A stretch of DNA of 64,000 nt from Lampris incognitus (Eukaryota > Chordata > Actinopteri > Lampriformes > Lampridae). Within the stretch, counting starts at the first letter, position 1. Each line of letters opens with the position of its first letter. Of this stretch, positions 32,939-42,096 are shown one piece after another. The position numbers were made by a program, and so were the translations under genes. Below the pieces are notes generated by a model. The model was not told the origin of the DNA and searched no databases. It saw only the letters and a program-made list of their open reading frames with translations. Location of the stretch: contig NC_079212.1 in the NCBI RefSeq assembly GCF_029633865.1, forward strand, positions 80,506,672 through 80,570,671, given 5' to 3'.

Positions 32939-34700
32939 ACTTCATCCCTAGAGTACAGTTCATCCCTCCAGTAACTTCATCCCTCCAGTAGAGTTCATCC
33001 CTCAAGTAACTTCATCCCTCCAGTAACTTCATCCCTCCAGTAGGCTTCATCCCTCCAGTAGACTTCGTCCCTCCAGTAGACTACATCCCTCCAGTAACTT
33101 CATCCCTCCAGTAGACTTCATCCCTCTAGTACCCACATCCCTCCCGTAGAGTTCATCTCCAGTAACGTCATCCATCCAGTAGACTTCATCCCTCCAGTAA
33201 CTTCATCCCTCCAGTAGAGTTCATCCCTCCAGTAACTTCATCCCTCCAGTAGAGTTCATCCCTCCAGTAACTTTATCCCTCCAGTAGACTACATCCCTCC
33301 AGTAACTTCATCCCTCCAGTAGACTTCATCTCTCCAGTAACTTCATCCCTCAAGTAGATTTCATCCCTCCAATAACTTCATCCCTCCAGAAGATTTCATC
33401 CCTCCAGTAACTTGTCCTTCCACTTGTCCCTCATTTCATTTTTAACATGTGCCTGTACATTGTTTTTAATGAAAATACATTGAATTGAATTGAATTGAAC
33501 TTCATCCCTCCAGTAGAGTTCATCCCTCCAGTAACTTCACCCCTCCAGTAGACTACATCCCTCCAGTGGAGTTCATCCCTCCAGTAACTTTGTCCCTTCA
33601 GTAGACTTCATCCCTCCAGTATCTTCATCTCTCCAGTAGAGCTCATCCCTCCAGTAACTTCACCCCTCCAGTAGACTACATCCCTCCAGTGGAGTTCATC
33701 CCTCCAGTAACTTTGTCCCTCCAGTAGACTTCATCCCTCCAGTATCTTCATCTCTCCAGTAACTTCATCCCTCCAGTAGAGTTCATCCCTCCAGTAGACT
33801 ACATCCCTCCAGTAACTTCATCCCTCCAGTAGACTTCATCTCTCCAGTAACTTCATCCCTCCAGTAGATTTCATCCCTCCAATAACTTCATCCCTCCAGA
33901 AGATTTCATCCCTCCAGTAACTTGTCCTTCCACTTGTCCCTCATTTCATTTTTAACATGTGCCTGTACATTGTTTTTAATGACAATACATTGAATTGAAT
34001 TGAACTTCATCCCTCCAGTAGAGTTCATCCCTCCAGTAACTTCACCCCTCCAGTAGACTACATCCCTCCAGTGGAGTTCATCCCTCCAGTAACTTTGTCC
34101 CTTCAGTAGACTTCATCCCTCCAGTATCTTCGTCTCTCCAGTAGAGTTCATCCCTCCATTAGACTTCATCCCTCCAGTAGAGTTCATCCCTCCAGTAACT
34201 TCACCCCTCCAGTAGACTACATCCCTCCAGTGGAGTTCATCCCTCCAGTAACTTTGTCCCTCCAGTAGACTTCATCCCTCCAGTATCTTCATCTCTCCAG
34301 TAGAGTTCATCCCTCCAGTAACTTCATCCCTCCAGTAGACTACATCCCCCCAGTAACTTCATCCCTCCAGTAGACTACATCCCTCCAGTGGAGTTCATCC
34401 CTCTGGTAACTTCGTCCCTCCAGTAGACTTCATCCCCCCAGTATCTTCATCTCTCCAGTAGAGTTCATCCCTCCAGTAGAGTTCATCCCTCCAGTAGACT
34501 ATATCCCTCCAGTAGACCTCATCCCCCCAGTAGACCTCATCCCTCCAGTAACTTCATCCCTCCAGTAGAGTTCATCCCTCCAGTATCTTCATCCCTCCAG
34601 TAGAGTTCATCCCTCTAGTAACTTCATCCCTCCAGTAGAGTTCATCCCTCCAGTAACTTCATCCCTCTAGTAGAGTTCATCCCTCCAGTAGAGTTCAGAC
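32928..34700. repeat. 17/18-bp minisatellite derived from transposase codons
   Basis: Tandem units of ATCCCTCCAGTAGAGTTC (18 bp) and a 17-bp variant ending GTAACTTC. The 18-bp unit reads Ile-Pro-Pro-Val-Glu-Phe, the transposase segment expected at exactly this place in Tc1 elements of this type. About 100 units, with two embedded copies of a non-repeat block (33411-33500 and 33921-34005). Confidence 0.9.
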
Positions 34701-34791
34701 ACTTGTAGCATCAAGGAGCATTGATGCTGTTCTGGGGACTCAACAACTTCCCAAGACACTTTATGTTGCTTTCTCATTTAATTTTTCACCT

Positions 34792-34793
<2 letters not shown>

Positions 34794-34875
<82 letters not shown>

Positions 34876-34884
34876 ACACACACA
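34794..34884. repeat. (CA)n microsatellite
   Basis: About 45 CA units with one T interruption. Confidence 0.97.
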
Positions 34885-34952
34885 GAGTCAAAGCACATCA
34901 TTGTTTAACAAATCCCCAGGCCCGAGACAAACTGTATTCATGAGTACTTATG

Positions 34953-34958
34953 TTTATT
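34953..34958 (-). promoter_or_regulatory. inpp1: Candidate inpp1 polyadenylation signal
   Basis: TTTATT on the plus strand is AATAAA on the minus strand, about 670 bases past the inpp1 stop. If used, the 53-bp tandem repeat would lie in the 3' UTR. No nearer canonical signal was seen. Confidence 0.4.
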
Positions 34959-34987
34959 TGTGGCTGCTGTAAGTAAAAGATGGGCAA

Positions 34988-35358
34988 GTTTACTACAGCA
35001 TATTCACTACGTAAGACACGTGCCCTACAGGAAAAATAAGGTTTACTACAGCACATTCACTACATAACACAACTGCCCTACAGGAAACATAAGGTTTACT
35101 ACAGCACGTTCTCTATGTAATACAACTGCCCTACAGGAAACATAAGGTTTACTACAGCATGTTCACTACTTAAGACACGTGCCCTATAGGAAACATAAGG
35201 TTTACTATAGCACGTTCTCTACGTAACACAACTGCCCTACAGGAAACATAAGGTTTACTACAGCACGTTCTCTACGTAACACAACTGCCCTACAGGAAAC
35301 ATAAGGTTTACTACAGCACGTTCTCTACGTAACACAACTGCTCTACAGGAAACATAAC
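34988..35358. repeat. 53-bp tandem repeat, seven copies
   Basis: Seven consecutive 53-bp units starting GTTTACTACAGCA and ending CAGGAAACATAAG. Copies 5-7 are almost identical; copies 1 and 4 share a GACACGTGCCCTA variant, which suggests alternating unit types before the last expansion. Confidence 0.92.
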
Positions 35359-35625
35359 ATGTTTTCTTCTGATTGTCTGAACCTCTGTGGTGAGCATTGT
35401 ATCACACATCAGGCACGAAAGGCCAAAAACACAATTACTCAGCCCGGGTATGACATATTCCTACCTACATTTATAATTGCATATATATGTATGTTAAATA
35501 TGAGAAAGCATAGTTGATCATAACAATAATTTTCCCCATCCCGAACCCTACTTTTTCACAAACTAGAAAGGATGAATAAGAGCTCAGCAGCAGCAGCAGT
35601 TACAGCAGCTGGACTGCCTCTTCAC

Positions 35626-36136
35626 TCATAGTTTGCCCCTCATGCCCCCAGTGACAGCACAGAGCAGAGCACCGTCTAGATAAGCCACCAAGCCCCCCTG
35701 GTTGGCCCAGCGGTCTGCCCCCTGGTGCTCATTGTGAGGCAGGTGGTATGTGAGTTCTGCCTGGTGACCCTCTGTTCCCTCGCTGGAGCGGAGACACTTG
35801 GTCAGGTCTGCCACGCCGCCCCCCAGCGCCCGCAGCAGGGCGTGAGGCGCACAGGAGTCCCACTTGAAGGTGCTGCCCTCTGAGAGGACATAGATATCAG
35901 CCAAGCCCTGGATCACACACAGGATCTTGTAGCCAGCTCCAGAGGCGTACATCAGCCTGTCAGGGCCACACAGTGGGACCAGGGCTTCCTTCACCACCTG
36001 CTTCTCACTGGAGCTCAGCACCACCGACAGCCCTCTTCCACCCCCTCTGCTCTTGTTAGGTCCATGTTTGGGTTGGGAGACGGAGCAGGCATTGATGCTT
36101 CCATATGACACACCCCAGAATTGTTTTCCTCTCCAG
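35626..36136 (-). CDS. inpp1: inpp1, last coding exon (inositol polyphosphate 1-phosphatase)
   Basis: Behind a minus-strand splice acceptor (CTCTCCACAG, AG at 36138-36137), about 170 codons are open to TGA at 35628-35626. The peptide starts WRGKQFWGVSYG and includes KILCVIQGLADIYV and KWDSCAPHALLRALGGG, the lithium-sensitive phosphatase motif whose Asp binds metal, then ADRWANQGGLVAY. This is the C-terminal half of INPP1, which removes the 1-phosphate from inositol 1,4-bisphosphate in the cytosol. Upstream exons are not visible. The inserted Gly-rich SRGGGRG segment is unusual but in frame. Confidence 0.92.
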
Positions 36137-36755
36137 CTGTGGAGAGCATGAATATGAGTTAGCATCATTTCCTCTGGTGTTACAGTATCACATCTACATG
36201 TAGCTGCAGCTGTATCATCACTTCACACTGCCTCCTGCTATGAGAGAACAACGTCAAATCCAGACTGACCTCATAACCTACAGTTGTTTTAAGCCACACC
36301 ATCTCTGCAGACATCAGTTCTACTAGTTTCATTAAGTTTCTTTAATGGTGAACAGCAAAAGGGTATAATTTCTGTCTGCCACTACAATATGAGTTTGCTC
36401 GCCTCTATTTTATTGGGTAGTTTATTTGTATTCAATTGATATACTTATTTTACCAATATTTGTCGCTATTGCTACTTAGTTTCATTTATAGATTTAGTCA
36501 AGTCTTAGGACAACAATGACATAGGGATGTAAAACAGCTCAGTAATTCACAGACAAACAGTTCTTTTTCATAAGGGATCAAGCTCAAATGATAAAAACGG
36601 AGTTGATGAAAAGGTAATTGAAGTGATATATTTGCTCTTAAAATCTAATTTGGTTTTCATAAAGACATGAGTTATTTGATACAAACACACTTGATTCTAA
36701 CACATTAATTGATACAGACAGGCCTGATTTGATAAAGGCCTTTATCATTCACCAC
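36137..36755 (-). other. inpp1: inpp1 intron, unique part
   Basis: Begins with the splice acceptor at the exon edge. Otherwise AT-rich DNA without recognised elements. Confidence 0.6.
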
Positions 36756-37415
36756 AATTGTGTCTGCCATTTATTATATAATGCATATTGCTTATTGTTT
36801 ATTGCCATTTATTGCATGCACTTCCATTGTCACCGATGAGGCTGCATCAATGGTGGGACAACACAAGAGCTTGGTGAGCAGGCTTGCTGCTGTTAAGCCA
36901 GTGCTCTTAGCATTTCACTGCATTATTCACACATCAGTGTTGTGCACTAAACTGTGTGTGTGTGTGTGGGGGGGGTGAAGGGTGACGGATGCTGTGACGA
37001 GACTGGTAAATTTGGTTTGCGATAGTTCAGTCTGCAACATCGCCTTTTCAGAGCACTGCTGGAGGAAATGTCAGCGGAACACAAGGCTCTTTTGCTGCAT
37101 AATGACGTTCGCTGGCTGAGTAAAGGTCGTGTGTTGGAGAGGGTGTGCGACCTGCGTGATAAGCTTGTGTCATTTTTATCTGGATTGCAGAACCAAAAAG
37201 CCCAAGAATATCAGAGGTTTTTAAGTGACAATAAGGTGATGGCATATGTTTTTTTTCTGCCATCTGCCACATCCAACGGCAAGGTGCAAGACGTGCAGCG
37301 GCTGCTGGTGCTGGGCCCTGAAAAGGGCCGTTGGTTCAATGTTTTCTTGTCAGAAGACATGGAAAAGGCTCTTAATAGGAAAAGCTCTTTGACAAGGGAA
37401 GCTCTTTCAGTGTGA
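36756..37415 (+). pseudogene. hAT transposase remnant (ZBED/SCAND3-like)
   Basis: Two frames give recognisable hAT core pieces: TDEAASMVGQHKSLVSR with AFHCIIHTSVLCTKL (36829-36960), and HNDVRWLSKGRVLERV with DLRDKLVSFLSG (37095-37190). The DVRWLSKG block is typical of hAT transposases and their domesticated relatives. A G-rich run and frame shift near 36965 separate the pieces. The BED finger, N-terminus and dimerisation end are absent. It lies antisense in the presumed inpp1 intron. Confidence 0.8.
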
Positions 37416-37624
37416 AAACATAGGACGGAATAACGACAGTTTCACCAGTCTCACATAGGCCACTGAGTCAGCTCTGCCCATATCATTTGCCCACTCAGTG
37501 GGCACCGTGTTGCAGTTTTCAATGTGAGTGTGCATTTCACACGAGGACAAGCCTGTAAGGTGGAGCCAGATGGCAGAGCCTGCATGAAATCGAACAGATT
37601 GATATATTTGAATCCAGAACCCCA
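37416..37624. other. Unassigned spacer
   Basis: Nothing recognised; possibly decayed hAT 3' sequence. Confidence 0.35.
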
Positions 37625-38010
37625 GCCACCCCAACTATGGACTGTTCCAGCTGCTACCGTCAGGCAAGCAGTACCGCAGCCTTAAAGCCCAGAGCAGTCG
37701 GCTCCGGAATAACTTTTTTCACCAAGCAACCAGGCTTTTGAACAAAGAATATTAAAGACACTAAGCCTGGTGCCGGACTGACTGGTACTGACCTATGGTC
37801 TTCAGCCGATCATCAGTTTACACACAAACACACTCGCGCAGACGTAGCTTGGCATACACAAACACACAAATATACAAACAACTACATACGCATATGCACA
37901 TTTATTAAGGTTGGGCCTACACACACACACACACACACAATACCCTGCATACACCACACACTATTTATTATTGTTACTGCTTTTTTAAAGATTCTTGAAT
38001 CTTGAATTTG
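37625..38010 (+). mobile_element. LINE 3' end fragment
   Basis: The plus strand encodes LPSGKQYRSLKAQSSRLRNN and FFHQATRLLNKEY-stop, a C-terminal peptide common in fish LINE ORF2 proteins. A 3' UTR with CA repeats and TTGAATCTTGAATTTG follows. RT is absent, so the copy is heavily 5'-truncated. Confidence 0.6.
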
Positions 38011-38184
38011 TAAAGGCTTTACCAGGGCTTTCCCTGGCTCATGCTTGAGTTCAGTCTGCCAATCAATTTGAAAGGCACGGTACATTGTGCATGGCTGAGC
38101 ACAGGATGCACTTGTTAAATATGATGTCTACATATTGTAAAGACCACGGATGACTAGACTCACTAGCCCTTGGCTAACAAGTTG

Positions 38185-38260
38185 GACCTTTTAGTTGACT
38201 GGTTAGCGCAGTTGCCCATGATCCGGGCGACCGGGGTTCGATTTCCCCAGCTCTTCATCC
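38185..38260 (+). mobile_element. tRNA-like SINE head fragment
   Basis: GACTGGTTAGCGCAGTTGCC resembles an A box and GGTTCGATTTCCCC a B box, spaced as in tRNA genes. No full cloverleaf closes, so this is more likely a tRNA-derived SINE piece than a functional tRNA. Confidence 0.5.
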
Positions 38261-38423
38261 TTGGATTCTTGCCAGAGTAATCTATGCAGGTGTACTTCTC
38301 AGTCTTCTAACCAAAAGGAATTTTACATCTTTTTTATGTCACCCAGAGCAGCGTATACTTCACCCCTGTATCTGAGAAGAACAGCACAAATCTGGACCTT
38401 TCATTAGCAAGTCGTTCTAGCTC

Positions 38424-38618
38424 ATGCCTCTGAACAACATCCTCTTACATCGCTTAGATACTTGGGTTGGCATCAAGGGCTCGGCTCTAAACTTATTAAG
38501 CTCTTACCTCACCAACAGAACTTTTTCTGTTGTTGTGGGTAACTCTGCCTCCTCAGTGGCTCAGTTGAGTTGTGGTGTCCCTCAAGGCTCAGTTCTTGGC
38601 CCCCTTCTCTTTTCTATA
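38424..38618 (+). pseudogene. L2 reverse transcriptase, part 1
   Basis: Encodes NNILLHRLDTWVGIKG, LSSYLTNRTFSVVVGN and GVPQGSVLGPLLFSIY, the RT blocks before the catalytic loop. Cut by TcA copy 3 at TA 38619-38620, directly before Met-Leu-Pro-Leu-Gly, which resumes on the other side at 39809. Confidence 0.88.
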
Positions 38619-38620
38619 TA

Positions 38621-39806
38621 CAGTGCATCCGGAAAGTATTCACACCCCTTCACTTTCCCCACATTTTGTTATGTTACAGCCTTATTCCAAAATGGATTAA
38701 ATTCATTTTTTTGCTCATCAATCTACACATAAAACCCCATAATGACAAAGTGAAAAGGTTTTGTAGAAATTTGTGCAAATTTATTGAAAATAAAAAACTG
38801 AAATATTGCATGTACATAAGTATTCACACCCTTTGCTGTGACACTCAAAATTGAGCTCGGGTTCATCCTGTTTCCACTGATCATCTTTGAGATGTTTCTA
38901 TACATCTTGATTGGAGTCCACCTGTAGTAAATTCATTTGATTGGACATGATTTGGAAAGGCACACACCTGTCTATATAAGGTCCCACTGTTGACAGTGCA
39001 TGTCAGAGCAGAAACCAAGCCATGAAGTCAACCAAGATTGATCTCTTTGGCCTGAATGCCAAACGTCACGTCTGGATGAAACCAGGCACCTCTCATCACC
39101 TTGCTAATACCATCCCTACAGTGAGCATGGTGGTGGCAGCATCATGCTGTGGGGATGTTTTTCAGCGGCAGGAACTGGGAGACTAGTCAGGATTGGGGGA
39201 AAGGTGAATGGAGCAAAGAACAGAGATCCTTGATGAAAACCTTCTCCAGAACGCTTAGGACCTCAGACCGGGGCGAAGGTTTACCTTTCAACACAACAAC
39301 GACCCTAAGCACACAGCCAAGACAACGAAGGAGTGGCTTCGGGACAAGTCTGTGAATGTCCTTGAGTGGCTCAGCCAGAGCCCAGACTTGAACCCCAATT
39401 GAACATCTCTGGAAAGACCGGAAAATAGCTGTGCAGCTACGCTCCCCATCTAACCTTACAGAGCTAGAGAGGATCTGCAGAGAAGAATGGGAAAAATAAC
39501 CCAAATATAGGTGTGCCAAGCTTGTACCTTCATACCCAAGAAGACTTGAGGCTGTAATCGCTGCCAAGGGTGTCTCAACCAAGTACTGAGTAAAGAGTGT
39601 GAATACTTCTGTACATGCAATATTTCAGTTTTTTATTTTTAATAAATTTGCAAAAATTTCTACAAAACCTTTTTCGCTTTGTCATTATGGGGTATTGTGC
39701 GTAGATTGATGAGAGAAAAAAGGAACTTAATCCATTTTGGAATAAGGCTGTAACATAACAAAATGTGGGGAAAGTGAAGGGGTGTGAATACTTTCCGGAT
39801 GAACTG
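38621..39806 (+). mobile_element. Deleted Tc1-like element TcA copy 3
   Basis: Both TIRs are present (CAGTGCATCCGG ... CCGGATGAACTG) with TA on both sides (38619-38620 and 39807-39808). Length is 1186 bp, against about 1.6 kb for a full copy. The transposase start ATGAAGTCA (39022) is joined directly to the middle of the gene (AAGATTGAT...), removing about 150 codons including the DNA-binding domain and the first catalytic Asp. It must have used transposase in trans, or was deleted after insertion. Confidence 0.92.
39022..39587 (+). pseudogene. TcA copy 3 transposase remnant
   Basis: After the deletion, pieces such as NAKRHVWMKPGT, the [10 protein letters not shown] region (broken), [15 protein letters not shown] in shifted frames, and a terminal Lys-Tyr stop remain. 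There are several frameshifts. It cannot encode an enzyme. Confidence 0.82.
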
Positions 39807-39808
39807 TA

Positions 39809-40420
39809 CATGCTGCCTCTTGGCCATGTCATTCAAAATCACGATGTGCTCTACCATTTTTATGCTGATGACACTCAGTTATACATGCCACTAAAACCCA
39901 CAGATCCTAGCACCCTAGCAAATCTCACAACTTGCCTCAGTGACATTAAATTCTGGATGTCCAATAATTATCTTAAATTTAATGATGATAAGTCCGAGGC
40001 ATTCTGTTCGGTCTCAAAAATTCCATCAGTCTGTTTGCTACTAATCTTGGTGGTCTGTCAGGTAGTCTTAAACAGGCTGCTAGGAATCTTGGGGTAATAT
40101 TTGATGCTAACCTCAATTTTGACAATCAAATTAAACATGTTGTTCAGTCATGCTTTTTCCAACTCAAGCTAATCTCCAAAATTAGATCATTTTGATCAAT
40201 TGCCGATTTGCAAAAAGTTGTACACGCTTTTACCTTTTCTTGGCTCGACTACTGTAATGCACTTTATTCTGGTATCAGCAAGGGCTCACTCCACCATCTA
40301 CAGTTGGTACAAAATGCTGCTGCTTGGCTCATTACAGGGACAAGGAGGCATGACCATATCACTCCTATGCTTACCTCCCTACACTGGCTCCCTGTTATAT
40401 ATCGAATTGATTTTAAAATT
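39809..40420 (+). pseudogene. L2 reverse transcriptase, part 2
   Basis: Continues MLPLGHVIQNHDVLYHFYADDTQLYMPLKP with the catalytic YADD, then LANLTTCLSDIKFWMSNNYLKFNDDKSEA. A shift near 40015 moves reading to other frames (FSWLDYCNALYSGISKGSLHHLQLVQNAAA). Interrupted by the SINE at 40421. Confidence 0.88.
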
Positions 40421-40798
40421 GGAGTCCGCGGTGGTGTAGTGGTCTAAGCATCGGCTTTGTGTCGATGCAGTTGCCCACTGGGGACCGGGGTTCGCGCCCC
40501 GGTCTTGTCAGCTCCGACTATGGCCGGACTCGATGAAGCAGCAATAATTGGCAACGTTGTCTTCGGGAGTCGGCTTGTATTTGTCACATGAATGTGTCTG
40601 TGTGTGTGTGTCGGAAAAGCAGTGGTTCGGCCTGGATTCACCTTGTCACGAAAGTGGCGAGGCGTCTCCTTCGAGACAGCCGGCCGAAGAGATGCAGTCG
40701 GCGAACGCATGCAGTACGGGGATGGTGTTTAAACTTAAATAGGGATCGATTGACCACTAAATTGGGAGAAAAAGGAAAAAAAAAACCCCAAAAAAATT
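40421..40798 (+). mobile_element. tRNA-derived SINE inserted in L2
   Basis: The 5' head GTGGTGTAGTGGTCTAAGC (A-box-like) and GGGGTTCGCGCCCC (B-box-like) resemble a tRNA with a long variable arm. A unique body, a GT microsatellite and a 3' A-rich tail follow. L2 coding sequence resumes after the tail (LLLTFKALNGLAPLY). A short AAAATT target duplication is possible but indistinct from the A tail. Confidence 0.85.
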
Positions 40799-41262
40799 AC
40801 TGCTCACTTTTAAGGCTTTAAATGGTCTTGCTCCTTTATACATTTGTGATTTATTGACTTGGTATGCCCCTCCCCCCGACCATTAAGGTCTGCAGATGGA
40901 GCCCTGCTGGTTATTCCCAGGTTGGTTACAAACCACTCGGTTGGTTACAAAGGGTGGTCGGGCTTTTGCTGTTAGAGCCCCCACACTATGGACCTCTCTT
41001 CCTGCTGAGCTAAGACGAACTAAGTCTCTAGCTTCTTTTAAATCTCGTCTTAAAACTTTTCTTTTTATGAAAACTTTTATAAATGTTAGATATTTGTTGA
41101 AATTTTTACTGTTTTTATTTTCACTCTTATCTGATCTTATTCTTATTCCTGCCTTGTCTGGTTTTATCTGTTTTTTGTTTTGTTTTTTGCTTTTTCTTTT
41201 GTGAAGCACTTTGTAACATTGTTTTAGAAAGGTGCTATATAAATACAATTATTATTATATTA

Positions 41263-41762
41263 TAATTATGGGCCACATGTGTCAGTTGTAGCGCCCCCTA
41301 TGGACTAAATTTCACAAAATTTGGCATGCTTCCAAAGAATGTTGTGGCGATTGTGCATAACAAGTTTCGTTAAGTTTGGACAATCACATCACTAGATATA
41401 GGCAATACAATCACAATGGGCCACACTCTAAATTTTGATTGACAAGTAACTTCGAAATGGAATGACATATCAAAATTCGTTTGACAACTTTTTATCAGCA
41501 TTGTCTGGAGATGACGCATACCAAATGTCATGCAAATCGGATGAACAGCCTCAGGCTAGTTCATTTTACTGTCACTTCCAGTTTTTTGAAAATGGCGGGA
41601 AATTTGGCAGGCGGAAATTGGCGGGTGCGTTGGATTCGGGAGCTTTCAGGGAATTAGAGTATAAAATAATTTCTCAAAAAATTCCATACAGAGCCCGAGA
41701 TATTGCCAAAACATAAATACGCTTATTGTAGCGCCCTGCGGAAACAACAACAACAATAATAA
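41263..41762. repeat. Dispersed repeat with TAGCGCCCCCTA-type motif
   Basis: GTAGCGCCCCCTATGG near 41288 and GTAGCGCCCTGCGG near 41729 bracket about 450 bp with phrases such as AAATTTGGCATGCTTCCAAA that look like a frequent fish interspersed repeat. I cannot assign the family, and the open frame inside (41462-41716) has no recognisable motif. Confidence 0.4.
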
Positions 41763-42096
41763 TCTTTGGAGAAACGATAGGGTTCCCGCAGCTAGCGCCG
41801 CTTGCACCCCTAAACAACAAGCTCACTGAGGATGTCGCGTGAAAATACTCTGGCCCAGACAGCTGTAGTATATTCCATTTTTTAAAGAATGCTTATTCCA
41901 GATTGGCTGGACATTTAGTTTTTCAGACAGAGGGTTGGTTGTACCCAGTCAGTGTTGTCTTTCTACATGTCTTTACAAGACAGCTCCATCTCATATCTTG
42001 TAGGAGACCGGAGGGACATGGTTCCTGGGTCTCCTTGTTCACTTGGCAATCATCACATCGGAAGAGTGAATCAGAGGCCTATCCTCAACTCAAATA
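41763..42096. other. Unassigned DNA before Tc1-E
   Basis: No gene or repeat recognised. Confidence 0.35.

Larger units (their letters stand above)
32497..34793 (+). mobile_element. Tc1-like remnant (Tc1-D) with internal minisatellite expansion
   Basis: The left part holds the C-terminal third of a transposase (about 32600-32930). The right part (34695-34793) is the normal Tc1 coding end and 3' terminus (CAGACACTTGTAG, GCATTGATGCTGTTCTGG, GACACTTTATGTTG). Between them 1.75 kb of 18-bp minisatellite has grown. The N-terminal two thirds of the transposase are missing, and a TG microsatellite (32553-32587) lies inside. The right TIR merges with a CA repeat. Confidence 0.8.
38395..41262 (+). mobile_element. 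L2-type LINE, split by TcA copy 3 and a SINE
   Basis: RT and 3' UTR of an L2-like LINE in three pieces: 38395-38620, 39807-40420 and 40799-41262. The 3' end (GAAGCACTTTGTAACATTG ... GTGCTATATAAATA) is the typical L2 tail. It lacks endonuclease and most of the 5' part. Confidence 0.85.

Noticed and set aside
34988-35358. 53-bp repeats as a CRISPR or centromere unit
   Set aside because: Direct tandem copies without spacers, only seven units, next to a host gene exon.
37407-37634. Possible upstream inpp1 exon on the minus strand
   Set aside because: The peptide does not resemble any part of INPP1 and lacks splice signals at sensible positions.
40421-40510. Functional tRNA gene
   Set aside because: A tRNA-like head is present but is followed by a SINE body and A-rich tail, and no proper acceptor stem closes.
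41462-41716. 84-codon frame in the dispersed repeat
   Set aside because: Lies in a probable interspersed repeat and has no recognisable motif.
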